From Litorilituus lipolyticus (GTDB taxonomy: Bacteria; Pseudomonadota; Gammaproteobacteria; Enterobacterales; Alteromonadaceae), in assembly GCF_006439335.1 (NCBI RefSeq), contig NZ_SAWY01000020.1, positions 186,001-250,000 on the forward strand: 64,000 nt of DNA, written 5' to 3'. Under the pieces are notes generated by a model. The model had not been told where the DNA came from and did not search any database. It was given only the letters and a program-made list of their open reading frames with translations. The position numbers were made by a program, and so were the translations under genes. Positions 16,607 to 24,125 of this stretch are shown one piece after another. Numbering within the stretch: the stretch's first letter is position 1; every line of letters starts with the position of its first letter.

Positions 16607-19045
16607 TTATTCATATCTTAGCGCTGAGCTAGGCTCCATAACGACTGATCTACGCGTTGGAATATAAATAGCAACCATAACTATACAAGACAATCCTACG
16701 GTTACCGTTAATGCTAAGACTAAATAAAGTGACGTAGGGAATATGCCTTCAGACATTCTTATAAAACCATATGCCATGATTGAAAACAAAACTAAGGCTA
16801 GCCCCAACCCTTTAGCTAACTGCATACCACCTTGCTTTAGGAACATTTGGATTATGTGTTTGTCTGACGCACCTACCGCTCTTCTAATGCCAATTTCATG
16901 AGTACGTTGTGCAACAGAGTTTGCCGTTAAACCGTAAATTCCAACGAGTGCTAACATTAAAGAAAAGAAGCCCGTACCAAAGGTCAAGTTTGACGTTAAT
17001 TTCATGATTTTACGCATCATACCGCGGTTTTCTGCCGCTGGCTGTACTGCATAAAAAAGTTCAATGCTGCGGTCAACTTGATATAAAGCCTGATAAAATA
17101 TCTCTTCCGTTTTTGCTAGATCACCAATAATTCGATAATAAAGAATTTGAAAACTATCAACAAATTGTAAGCCTGAAACATAAATTTCATCAGCGCTATC
17201 TAAATTAGCAATCAAGGTTCTTGGATTTAATCGGTCAGTAACAACGCCAACAATAAACAGCTTTTCATTTTCAGTACCGTTTGCATCAGACATATCCACA
17301 GAAATGCTTTTTCCTAAGACATTTTCACCTGGCCAATAACGATTTACCATTGACTGGCTAATAATCGCCACTTTACGACTACCAATTTTATCTTGATGCG
17401 TAAAAAATCGCCCAGAGACTAAATTAACTCCAATAGTATCGGTATCACCAATAACACTAAGTACATCAGCTAAGTTTTGATTTTCTTCAGAGCCATTATC
17501 TTCACCATCAAGTGTCAGGGGCAATTCACCTAACCAATTATTTAACGTAACCCCATCTACTTTAGGGTGAGCATTAATACGCTCCATAATATTTTGAAAA
17601 AAGGCAACTTTTTGTTGTTTTTCAGGATATTTATCCTCTTGCAGACTAAAGCGAGCAGTCATTACATTACTGTAATCGTCACCCATATCAATATTGACAA
17701 ACTTGTGAGAAATAAAAGCGGTGATAGAACCTAACAACATTAATAACGCGACTATAAAAACTTGAGTGGTTACTAAAAAGCGCGTTAAACGACCTGCTTT
17801 TTTCCCTTGAGCGCCTCGTGTGCCATCTCGCAATGTAGTATTTATGTCTTGATTAGCCGAGCGCCAAGCGGGTAAAAATGCTGAAAGAAAAATAGTCACC
17901 AAAGTGAATACAATTGCCATCAAAAAGGTAGGAATATCCATGCCCCACTTCCACCAGAACATTAAGCCGTTAGGTAGTTCTGAGTGCAGAAAAATGTTGG
18001 TGTAGTGTAAAGCCGCACCAACCAATAGTACGGATAACACACCACCTAGGGTGGTAATTAAAATGCCTTCCCACATTAATTGGCTCACCAGTCTTGTATT
18101 TGAAGCACCTAATGCGGCGCGAATAGCGGTTTCTTTTTGACGTTCAATTGAACGCGCTAATAATAAGTTACCGACATTAATACAAGCAAGTAACAAAATC
18201 ATGGAAGCGATAGTGTTAAAAAAGACAAACATTACGGTACTGTCTCCACCCATTTGCGCCACAGGGAAGCTTACTAACTCAACTGCTTTGGTTCCTTTTT
18301 CAAAATCATATAACTCGACATTTTGTTGATAAATAGCATCGAGACTTTGACTCAATACTTTCTCAGCACTTTCTTTAGACACACCTTCTTTTAGGCGACC
18401 GTAAACATAAATATTCTCGCTTCTATCAGCAGGGCGCTGCAAAACTTCTTGCGAAAGTGGTAACCACAGCTTTTGCGCACCCGGCATTCTAAATCCTGGG
18501 GGCATCACACCAATAATCTCGGTAACAACATCATTGGCAACTATGGTTGAGCCTAGTATATTTTTCCGAGCTGATAATTCATTTTGCCAAACATGGTGAC
18601 TTATCACGGCAACTGGGGTAGCACCTATTAAAGTATCCATTTTCTGGATAGTACGGCCCATTAAAGGCTTTACTCGGCTAAACTTAAAAAAACCTTCATC
18701 AACATAAGCACTGTAAATGCTAGCACCGCTGTCCTCAAACGAAAGCCGTATATCATTTTTTTCAATCGCACCAAACTCTGAAAATACCGTTTGCTGTTCT
18801 TTTAATTGCGCAAATTCATAGGATGACATTAATACAGATTCGTCATTTAGAAATGTGGTTGTTATTGCTAGTGCCGTTTTGCCCTCTGGTAAGGGTAAGT
18901 CTTTATACATTACCGTATATAGAAATGAGAAAGTAAATAAACTTAAAGACAAGCCACCGACTAAAACACTTAATGTCATCGCGGTGAATTTTGGCGCTTT
19001 TAGTAGCAATCTAAAAGCATATTTGATATCAATAAATACTGACAT
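16607..19045 (-). CDS. ABC exporter permease, MacB/FtsX-like tandem type
   Basis: An 812-residue inner-membrane protein made of two copies of the MacB periplasmic core plus FtsX-type permease unit. It has a membrane helix at about 18-42, a large periplasmic region (about 50-265), three helices (about 275-415), and after the linker with NTTLRDGTRG a further helix, second periplasmic region and three final helices. The sequence HEIGIRRAVGAS in the last quarter is the FtsX coupling motif, mirrored by QKETAIRAALGAS in the first half. Such tandem permeases work with a separate ATPase and an HlyD adaptor, both encoded here, to expel peptides, lipids or drugs from the periplasm. The substrate is unknown. 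Confidence 0.9.
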   Translation of the reverse strand: MSVFIDIKYAFRLLLKAPKFTAMTLSVLVGGLSLSLFTFSFLYTVMYKDLPLPEGKTALAITTTFLNDESVLMSSYEFAQLKEQQTVFSEFGAIEKNDIRLSFEDSGASIYSAYVDEGFFKFSRVKPLMGRTIQKMDTLIGATPVAVISHHVWQNELSARKNILGSTIVANDVVTEIIGVMPPGFRMPGAQKLWLPLSQEVLQRPADRSENIYVYGRLKEGVSKESAEKVLSQSLDAIYQQNVELYDFEKGTKAVELVSFPVAQMGGDSTVMFVFFNTIASMILLLACINVGNLLLARSIERQKETAIRAALGASNTRLVSQLMWEGILITTLGGVLSVLLVGAALHYTNIFLHSELPNGLMFWWKWGMDIPTFLMAIVFTLVTIFLSAFLPAWRSANQDINTTLRDGTRGAQGKKAGRLTRFLVTTQVFIVALLMLLGSITAFISHKFVNIDMGDDYSNVMTARFSLQEDKYPEKQQKVAFFQNIMERINAHPKVDGVTLNNWLGELPLTLDGEDNGSEENQNLADVLSVIGDTDTIGVNLVSGRFFTHQDKIGSRKVAIISQSMVNRYWPGENVLGKSISVDMSDANGTENEKLFIVGVVTDRLNPRTLIANLDSADEIYVSGLQFVDSFQILYYRIIGDLAKTEEIFYQALYQVDRSIELFYAVQPAAENRGMMRKIMKLTSNLTFGTGFFSLMLALVGIYGLTANSVAQRTHEIGIRRAVGASDKHIIQMFLKQGGMQLAKGLGLALVLFSIMAYGFIRMSEGIFPTSLYLVLALTVTVGLSCIVMVAIYIPTRRSVVMEPSSALRYE

Positions 19046-19054
19046 AACAAACTC

Positions 19055-19792
19055 CTAAACCGCAGCTAATTCAACGGGTGACTGGTTACTTACTTCAGAT
19101 TCTTTATCATTGACTTGATCGGCAATCATCCGACCATCAAACATTTCTAAACAACGACTTGCACGTTTTGCAGAAGCAGGATCATGTGTCACCATACAAA
19201 TAGTCGAGCCGTCTTGATGTAATTTATCAAACAGTGCTAACACCGCTTCGGCATTTTTAGAATCTAAATTACCAGTAGGTTCATCGGCAAGAATAATGGC
19301 AGGATCATTCACTAAAGCGCGAGCAACCGCGACACGTTGTTGCTGACCACCAGAAAGCTGAGAAGGAAAATGATTTTTTCGATGTGACATTTCTACTTTT
19401 TCTAATACTTGTGTCACCTTCTCTTCAATCACTTTTTTAGCTAAACCTGATTGATAAGTCAGTGGCAACATAACATTTTCAAAAACTGTCAAATCGGAAA
19501 TCAAGTTAAACGATTGAAAAACAAAACCAATTTGTTCACTTCTTATTTTTGCTCGTTGGTCACGTGACAATGAAGAAACATCAGTATCGTTCAAGTGATA
19601 GCTACCCGTGCTAGGAGAATCAAGCAGTCCTAACAACGACAAGAGTGTTGATTTACCACAGCCAGATTGACCACTTAACGAAATATATTCGCCCTTTTTA
19701 ATCATTAAATTCACACTATTAATTGCACGAGTTTCTATCTCTTCAGTTAAAAATGTTTTACTTATGTCTCTTAATTCAATCAATGCTTTCAT
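19055..19792 (-). CDS. ABC exporter ATP-binding protein, LolD/MacB-like
   Basis: A 245-residue ABC ATPase. Walker [11 protein letters not shown]-loop FVFQSFNLI, signature [15 protein letters not shown], Walker [13 protein letters not shown] and the switch His in VTHDP are all present. The SFNLI and DEPTGNLDS forms are typical of the LolD/MacB/FtsE branch that pairs with FtsX-type permeases. It lies 9 bp before the permease gene and 112 bp after the adaptor gene, so one operon is likely. Confidence 0.95.
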   Translation of the reverse strand: MKALIELRDISKTFLTEEIETRAINSVNLMIKKGEYISLSGQSGCGKSTLLSLLGLLDSPSTGSYHLNDTDVSSLSRDQRAKIRSEQIGFVFQSFNLISDLTVFENVMLPLTYQSGLAKKVIEEKVTQVLEKVEMSHRKNHFPSQLSGGQQQRVAVARALVNDPAIILADEPTGNLDSKNAEAVLALFDKLHQDGSTICMVTHDPASAKRASRCLEMFDGRMIADQVNDKESEVSNQSPVELAAV

Positions 19793-19904
19793 ATTTATCT
19801 CTTTTAAATTTGTTACGTTTTAATCTGTTTCATCTATAGGTGTTATTTCAAAATTCACTATTTCTAAATAATTAATTCTTCATTCTGTTAAGTTTTATGG
19901 TGAC

Positions 19905-21161
19905 TTAATTGATCATCACTTCTTGATGTTCTTGATAATTTGAGGTGTCTGAAATTATGACGGTATCACCAACACTTAAGCCTGATAATATTTGGATTTG
20001 ATTGACGGAACTTTGCCCCAACTTAACTTGCTGCTTTCGAGCAAACTGTTTATCTGAGTCCACTTTAAACAAACCTGCCTTGCTGTAGCGTGGCGCAAAA
20101 ACTGGACGTTTTACATAAAGCGTCTCTTTAATGTTACTGACTTCAATTAAGCCATCTACCGTTAAATCAGGGCGTGCTTCATTCGGTAATTCACTGGTAA
20201 TGTTAATATCAACTTGCACCATGCCAGCATTTACCGCAGGGTCTATACGAGAAACCGTGCCAAATATTTCATTGCTGCGAGTATCTATCACAACACTTTG
20301 CCCTATTTGAATATCGCTCACTTTCATTTCTTGTACTTGTAATTCAGCATATAAACTATGTTGATCAGCAATTAACGCCACACTAGCGCCCACTTGAGCT
20401 TGTTCACCCAGCTCTAATGAAACTTGTTGAACAACACCTGATGTTGTTGCTAGCACAGACAATGCTGCTACTTGGTCTTTCACCCGTTGATAATTATTTT
20501 CTACTAAACCTAAACGCGCTTGTTGTGCCTTTTTGGTTGCGGCTAAATTCGCTTTCATTTTCTCAACTTTCTGTTGTTGAGACAGCCAATACTGCATTTG
20601 TTGTTTAACCGCTAGTTGACTGCGTTGGTAATCAAGTGCTGAAACGGCTCCGTTTTTCTGTTCAAATAATTGCGTTTCGGCATCTAGTTTTAATTTACTG
20701 CTTTGATAACTGTATTCAGCTTCCACTACTGAGTTTTCTAAATCAACTAATTGCGATTCTAACGCAACAAATGCCGCATGATTTTCAGCTTTTTTAGCTT
20801 CAAATTCCCAGCGCGCCTTTTCTAGCTCACGACGTAGTTCAGGGTTAGATAACTGCATCAAAATATCACCGGCTTCAACAAGTGCTCCTGCTTTAACGAA
20901 AGCTTGTTCAACTCGGCCAGAAACTTGTGAAGAAACCCAGCGAATATTTAGCGGCTTCAAAACTCCCGTAGCACGCACATTAACTCGGAAGTTTCCTTTT
21001 TGAACTGTTGCCGTAACCAATTTATTTTCTTCAACAATAAATGAAGCATTGCCCATAACACTTTTAAATTGATATGTAGCTAAAACCATTAAGGCAACCA
21101 CAGGTACATACCAATATTTACGCCATAAAGGGGTTGCTGCTATTTCTCGTTGTATATCCAT
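19905..21161 (-). CDS. HlyD-family periplasmic adaptor (membrane fusion protein)
   Basis: A 418-residue protein with an N-terminal membrane anchor (about 19-37), a biotinyl-lipoyl-like half (VRATGVLKPLNIRWVSSQVS, then AGDILMQLSNPE), a long coiled-coil hairpin (about 100-235), the second lipoyl half and a beta-barrel. It links the MacB-like permease to an outer-membrane channel, which is not encoded nearby. The longest frame opens at 21224, but ATG 21161 has GAAGAAA upstream and a sigma-54 promoter lies at 21200-21215, inside the longer version. The shorter start is therefore preferred. Confidence 0.92.
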   Translation of the reverse strand: MDIQREIAATPLWRKYWYVPVVALMVLATYQFKSVMGNASFIVEENKLVTATVQKGNFRVNVRATGVLKPLNIRWVSSQVSGRVEQAFVKAGALVEAGDILMQLSNPELRRELEKARWEFEAKKAENHAAFVALESQLVDLENSVVEAEYSYQSSKLKLDAETQLFEQKNGAVSALDYQRSQLAVKQQMQYWLSQQQKVEKMKANLAATKKAQQARLGLVENNYQRVKDQVAALSVLATTSGVVQQVSLELGEQAQVGASVALIADQHSLYAELQVQEMKVSDIQIGQSVVIDTRSNEIFGTVSRIDPAVNAGMVQVDINITSELPNEARPDLTVDGLIEVSNIKETLYVKRPVFAPRYSKAGLFKVDSDKQFARKQQVKLGQSSVNQIQILSGLSVGDTVIISDTSNYQEHQEVMIN

Positions 21162-21199
21162 TTTAGTTTCTTCATTTACAATAATTCTTACACTGTTAT

Positions 21200-21215
21200 T
21201 ACAAGTGTCGTACCA
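21200..21215 (-). promoter_or_regulatory. Sigma-54 (-24/-12) promoter of the exporter operon
   Basis: On the minus strand the sequence is TGGTACGACACTTGTA, against the consensus TGGCACGNNNNTTGCA. There are two mismatches (C4 to T, and T instead of C in the -12 GC), and the GG to -12 spacing is exact. The -12 lies about 40 bp before the adaptor ATG 21161. The cluster encodes its own sigma-54 activator, which supports the call. Confidence 0.65.
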
Positions 21216-21532
21216 ACTCAACACTATGTTAACAAGTTGTTTTTATTCGCTTTTATATTTCATTAAGAAAGCAAACAATAAGAGGTGTCCCACTTTTGAC
21301 ACAGTATTAAGATTAAAATGTAGCGGATGTGAGACAGTAACTCATTTGGCAAATAAGCAGTTGCTAGAAATAGAAATTAATGAATAGACTTTAGATTAGT
21401 GTTATTCGTTTACTAGCTAGCTACCCATCTAGAATTGTCTGATCAGATTTAGCGATCGCCGATGTCAGTAACGAGCAGGAACTGTCCCTTTGGATGCAAA
21501 GGATGATGTTGGTTCTGTGGAAAATGAAGAAA
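21216..21532. promoter_or_regulatory. Upstream region with enhancer-like dyad
   Basis: This stretch has no gene I can support. It holds a dyad GTGTC-N8-GACAC at 21285-21302, about 95 bp upstream of the expected sigma-54 transcription start, where NtrC-type activators usually bind. The remainder up to the YjbR gene stop at 21533 shows nothing I recognise. Confidence 0.5.
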
Positions 21533-21928
21533 TTATAAATGTACCAAGATAGATTGCTGATCTTTCTTGGTCATTTTGCTAACCACCAAGTTAAATGAGT
21601 TATCAATCATCCGCTCAATCTCACTTGGTGGAATTGAGCCATCTAGTATTACGGTATTCCATAACGCTTTATTCATATGATATCCAGGTATAACCGCAGG
21701 AAAAATGTCGCGTAACATTACCGCTTCTTCAGGATCACATTTTAGGTTCATCCACCAGTCTTGTTTGTCGCCATCACCTTTGCCCATTTTTCCTAGTGAT
21801 AATGTCGCGAACATCTTTCCTTTCACTTTATATACATCAACACCTTCACCAAATGGTTGACCAACGGATGTTTCAGGTTTGCCTAATAAATATTCATTTG
21901 CCATATGATGGTCAAAGTTACTTGGCAT
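21533..21928 (-). CDS. YjbR/MmcQ-family protein
   Basis: A 131-residue protein of the small MmcQ/YjbR (CyaY-like fold) family: GKPETSVGQPFGEGVDVYKV, KMFATLSL, WWMNLKCDPEEAVMLRD and PGYHMNKALWNTVILDG are the conserved blocks. Family members are called DNA-binding proteins in databases but their role is unsettled. This copy is intact. A decayed copy of its last third lies at 13313-13450 in the same direction, on the far side of the exporter cluster. Confidence 0.9.
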   Translation of the reverse strand: MPSNFDHHMANEYLLGKPETSVGQPFGEGVDVYKVKGKMFATLSLGKMGKGDGDKQDWWMNLKCDPEEAVMLRDIFPAVIPGYHMNKALWNTVILDGSIPPSEIERMIDNSFNLVVSKMTKKDQQSILVHL

Positions 21929-22061
21929 AACAGTCCTTATTAAAAATTAATGCTTTTTGTTGAGTGATTTCAGTATAGTAAATCGAAATGCGATGAAAGA
22001 TAAATATTGCGCTATTGTTCTACTATACTTTGAATAAGCGTCCACATTTGTAGGTGACTTT

Positions 22062-22364
22062 ATGTGTAGCACTCCTAAAGCTAATCAGCAATTGAAAGCA
22101 AAGCGCACTGACAATGTCGTAAGTATCTTATCTGCCTTAGATGAAGATGCAAGGAAAGCTTTTACAGAGCGAGCAAATAAGGCTGCTGAAAAGCGGCTGA
22201 AAGATAGTGGCTACCTTGTTGAACACGCGCCTATTCGCAGTGTCTCTTTCAACGCAAAAAGCAACATTGATTTAGCACACTATAAAAGCGAAGAGTGCCA
22301 TGAATCGCAAGGTGGAATCATGGCATTTATCAGTGGTATATTTGGTAGAATATTGCATCGCTAA
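22062..22364 (+). CDS. Hypothetical protein, 100 aa
   Basis: I do not recognise a family. The product is soluble for most of its length, with a charged helical part at about 9-47 (ALDEDARKAFTERANKAAEK) and a hydrophobic end (GGIMAFISGIFGRIL). It has two cysteines, at positions 2 and 79. ATG 22062 is preceded by AGGTGA at good spacing, which supports translation. It is divergent from the YjbR gene and convergent with the thioredoxin-like gene, with no obvious partner. Confidence 0.6.
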   Translation: MCSTPKANQQLKAKRTDNVVSILSALDEDARKAFTERANKAAEKRLKDSGYLVEHAPIRSVSFNAKSNIDLAHYKSEECHESQGGIMAFISGIFGRILHR

Positions 22365-22401
22365 GACGAATATTTATTACTAAACATTCCATTTGTGTTA
22401 G

Positions 22402-22878
22402 TTAAATTTGAAACCATTTTTTCAGAAAAGATTCTGCGATTAAGCCACTTTTTCCGTGAAATGTTGCATTAGGCTCAACAAAATAGCTTCGTGGTAATTC
22501 ACCATACCAGCTTGGATCAATCATAAAGCGACTACTATCTGCTTCACCATCAGCAAAATAATAATTATTCAAATCATGAACATTAAACTGTGTCAGTATT
22601 TTCTCTGCTTCTTGCATGCTTTCTTCATCTGCATCTGTATTAACAATAACCACGGCTAAATCAGGCTTTGCTTTTCTTAACTTTTGAATCAAAGAGAGTT
22701 CTTTCATGCAAGGTGGACAATCTACTGACCACATTAACATTAACCAACGTTGCCCTTTATATTTTGATTTAACTTGTTCAAAGGTGTTTTTAGTAAAAAT
22801 CTCTCCTTGAGCCAACGCAAGCTGACTAAAAGTGACCAGCATTAGCGTCAGAAACAACTGTAGCTTTAATTGCTTCAT
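22402..22878 (-). CDS. Secreted thioredoxin-like (TlpA-type) protein
   Basis: A 158-residue periplasmic protein with a signal peptide (MKQLKLQLFLTLMLVTFSQL, then ALA) and a thioredoxin fold with active site Cys54-Pro-Pro-Cys57 after LMLMWSVD. The cis-proline region is LPRSYFVEP. Proteins of this kind reduce disulfides or hand on metals (TlpA, ScoI/Sco-like). Its start overlaps the end of the propeller gene by 4 bp, so the two are coupled. A role in keeping the CxCC cysteines of the propeller reduced, or in copper transfer, is inference from that coupling. Confidence 0.85.
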   Translation of the reverse strand: MKQLKLQLFLTLMLVTFSQLALAQGEIFTKNTFEQVKSKYKGQRWLMLMWSVDCPPCMKELSLIQKLRKAKPDLAVVIVNTDADEESMQEAEKILTQFNVHDLNNYYFADGEADSSRFMIDPSWYGELPRSYFVEPNATFHGKSGLIAESFLKKWFQI

Positions 22879-24125
22879 AGTTTACTCACCCAATGGCCTT
22901 GCTGATTTCTATGCCAAGAAATATAACGCTCAGCATTTCCTTTAACAATGAATGGCCTATCAGCTCCTTTGGTTGACGTAGCGATTATCTTTGCTTCACT
23001 AAAACTATTACCTGCATCATTTGATGCTTGGTACCACAATTGATGTTCTATACCATTATATTGAGTCCAAACGATATCAACTTTATCTCCCTGCGCGCTC
23101 ACATGTGGGTGAGCAGCTTGTTTCAAATAGTCACCCAGAGCCATTGGTTTTGTTAACTGCTTACCGCCATTTTGGCTACGCGCATAAAAAGGGCCTTTGC
23201 CTTCATCGCCTAAGTTAAACCACACCATGTGATAGCGATTTTCATTATCAATAGATAAACCACCACCTTGATGTGGGCAACCATTAATTTTCCAATGGTC
23301 AAAACTTATTTGGTGTGGTGTCTCTTGTTCATTTACTGTGAGCAAGGCAAATTCACGAATATTATCACCGTAGATATGTCGCCATAACACAGCCAAATTG
23401 CCAGAGGTATTTTCATCAATAGCAACACGACAACAGACACAAGTGCCATTAGCCAAGGCTTGGTTGGTAAAGATCGTTTGTTGCTTTAATATATTCGCTT
23501 TACCAAGAAAAATAGCTGAGCCCTGATCGCCTTTTGCTTTATCTCTCAATCGTCCATCAAGCCAAACTATACTAATATCACCTTGTTCATTCACTAATAG
23601 TTCATTAAAACTATGTCCCGTTAGTAAATTATCATTGTTTACCGTAATGGGATTACTAAAGCTTTTGCCGTAATCACCTGAATAGCTAAAGCGAATATCT
23701 GCAGTGTATTTCCTCTCTCTTGGCATTGCCCAAGATAAGTACACACCTTGCTTATTATCAAAGGCAATTTTTGGTCTATTTTCATTTCTAGCTGATATTT
23801 TTTCAGCAGGAATATCGACTTTTTTAGCAGCTAAAAAGTGCTCACCTTGATCGGTAGATACTTGAAAATACATAGCTTGTTGCTGGCTCCATAACCGCCA
23901 AACATCACCATTGGGTGCTACTGCTAATGTCGCTGTTTTTGCACACTTAATATCAATAGCTTTACACACTTTCTTATCTACGGGCTTAGCCACTTTATGG
24001 TGCGTCATTGCGGGCTTACTTTCACTGTGAGCGAAAAGTGGTAAACATATACCAGTTAAACTTAAGGTAAAGCAAAGTGCTAACTTTGCTTTATGATTTG
24101 ATTTACTTTTATGAAGACTTACCAT
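22875..24125 (-). CDS. Sialidase-fold beta-propeller protein with CxCC motif
   Basis: A 416-residue secreted protein with a signal peptide (about 14-33). BNR/Asp-box-like repeats are visible as STDQGEHF (about 90), SGDYGKSF (about 149), SQNGGKQL and SNDAGNSF, so it folds as a sialidase-type propeller. I see no complete sialidase catalytic set, so enzyme activity is doubtful. It has Cys229-Val-Cys231-Cys232 in NGTCVCCRVAID, Cys283-Pro-His285 in NGCPHQGG, and an N-terminal Cys pair (54, 61) next to several His; these look like metal or redox sites. Its ATG overlaps the TonB receptor stop (ATGGTAA), and its own stop overlaps the thioredoxin gene. It may be a partner of that receptor. Confidence 0.72.
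   Translation of the reverse strand: MVSLHKSKSNHKAKLALCFTLSLTGICLPLFAHSESKPAMTHHKVAKPVDKKVCKAIDIKCAKTATLAVAPNGDVWRLWSQQQAMYFQVSTDQGEHFLAAKKVDIPAEKISARNENRPKIAFDNKQGVYLSWAMPRERKYTADIRFSYSGDYGKSFSNPITVNNDNLLTGHSFNELLVNEQGDISIVWLDGRLRDKAKGDQGSAIFLGKANILKQQTIFTNQALANGTCVCCRVAIDENTSGNLAVLWRHIYGDNIREFALLTVNEQETPHQISFDHWKINGCPHQGGGLSIDNENRYHMVWFNLGDEGKGPFYARSQNGGKQLTKPMALGDYLKQAAHPHVSAQGDKVDIVWTQYNGIEHQLWYQASNDAGNSFSEAKIIATSTKGADRPFIVKGNAERYISWHRNQQGHWVSKL

Noticed and set aside
21347-21365. Plus-strand sigma-54-like sequence (TGGCA and TTGCT)
   Set aside because: The distance between GG and GC is 13 bases instead of 10, and it points away from the cluster toward no suitable gene.
21205-21387. Plus-strand 60-codon frame upstream of the adaptor gene
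   Set aside because: It overlaps the sigma-54 promoter and dyad, has no good ribosome binding site and no recognisable product.
22875-24125. Calling the propeller protein a true sialidase
   Set aside because: Asp-box-like repeats are present, but no full arginine triad or Tyr/Glu catalytic pair was apparent, and the neighbours are a TonB receptor and a thioredoxin-like protein.
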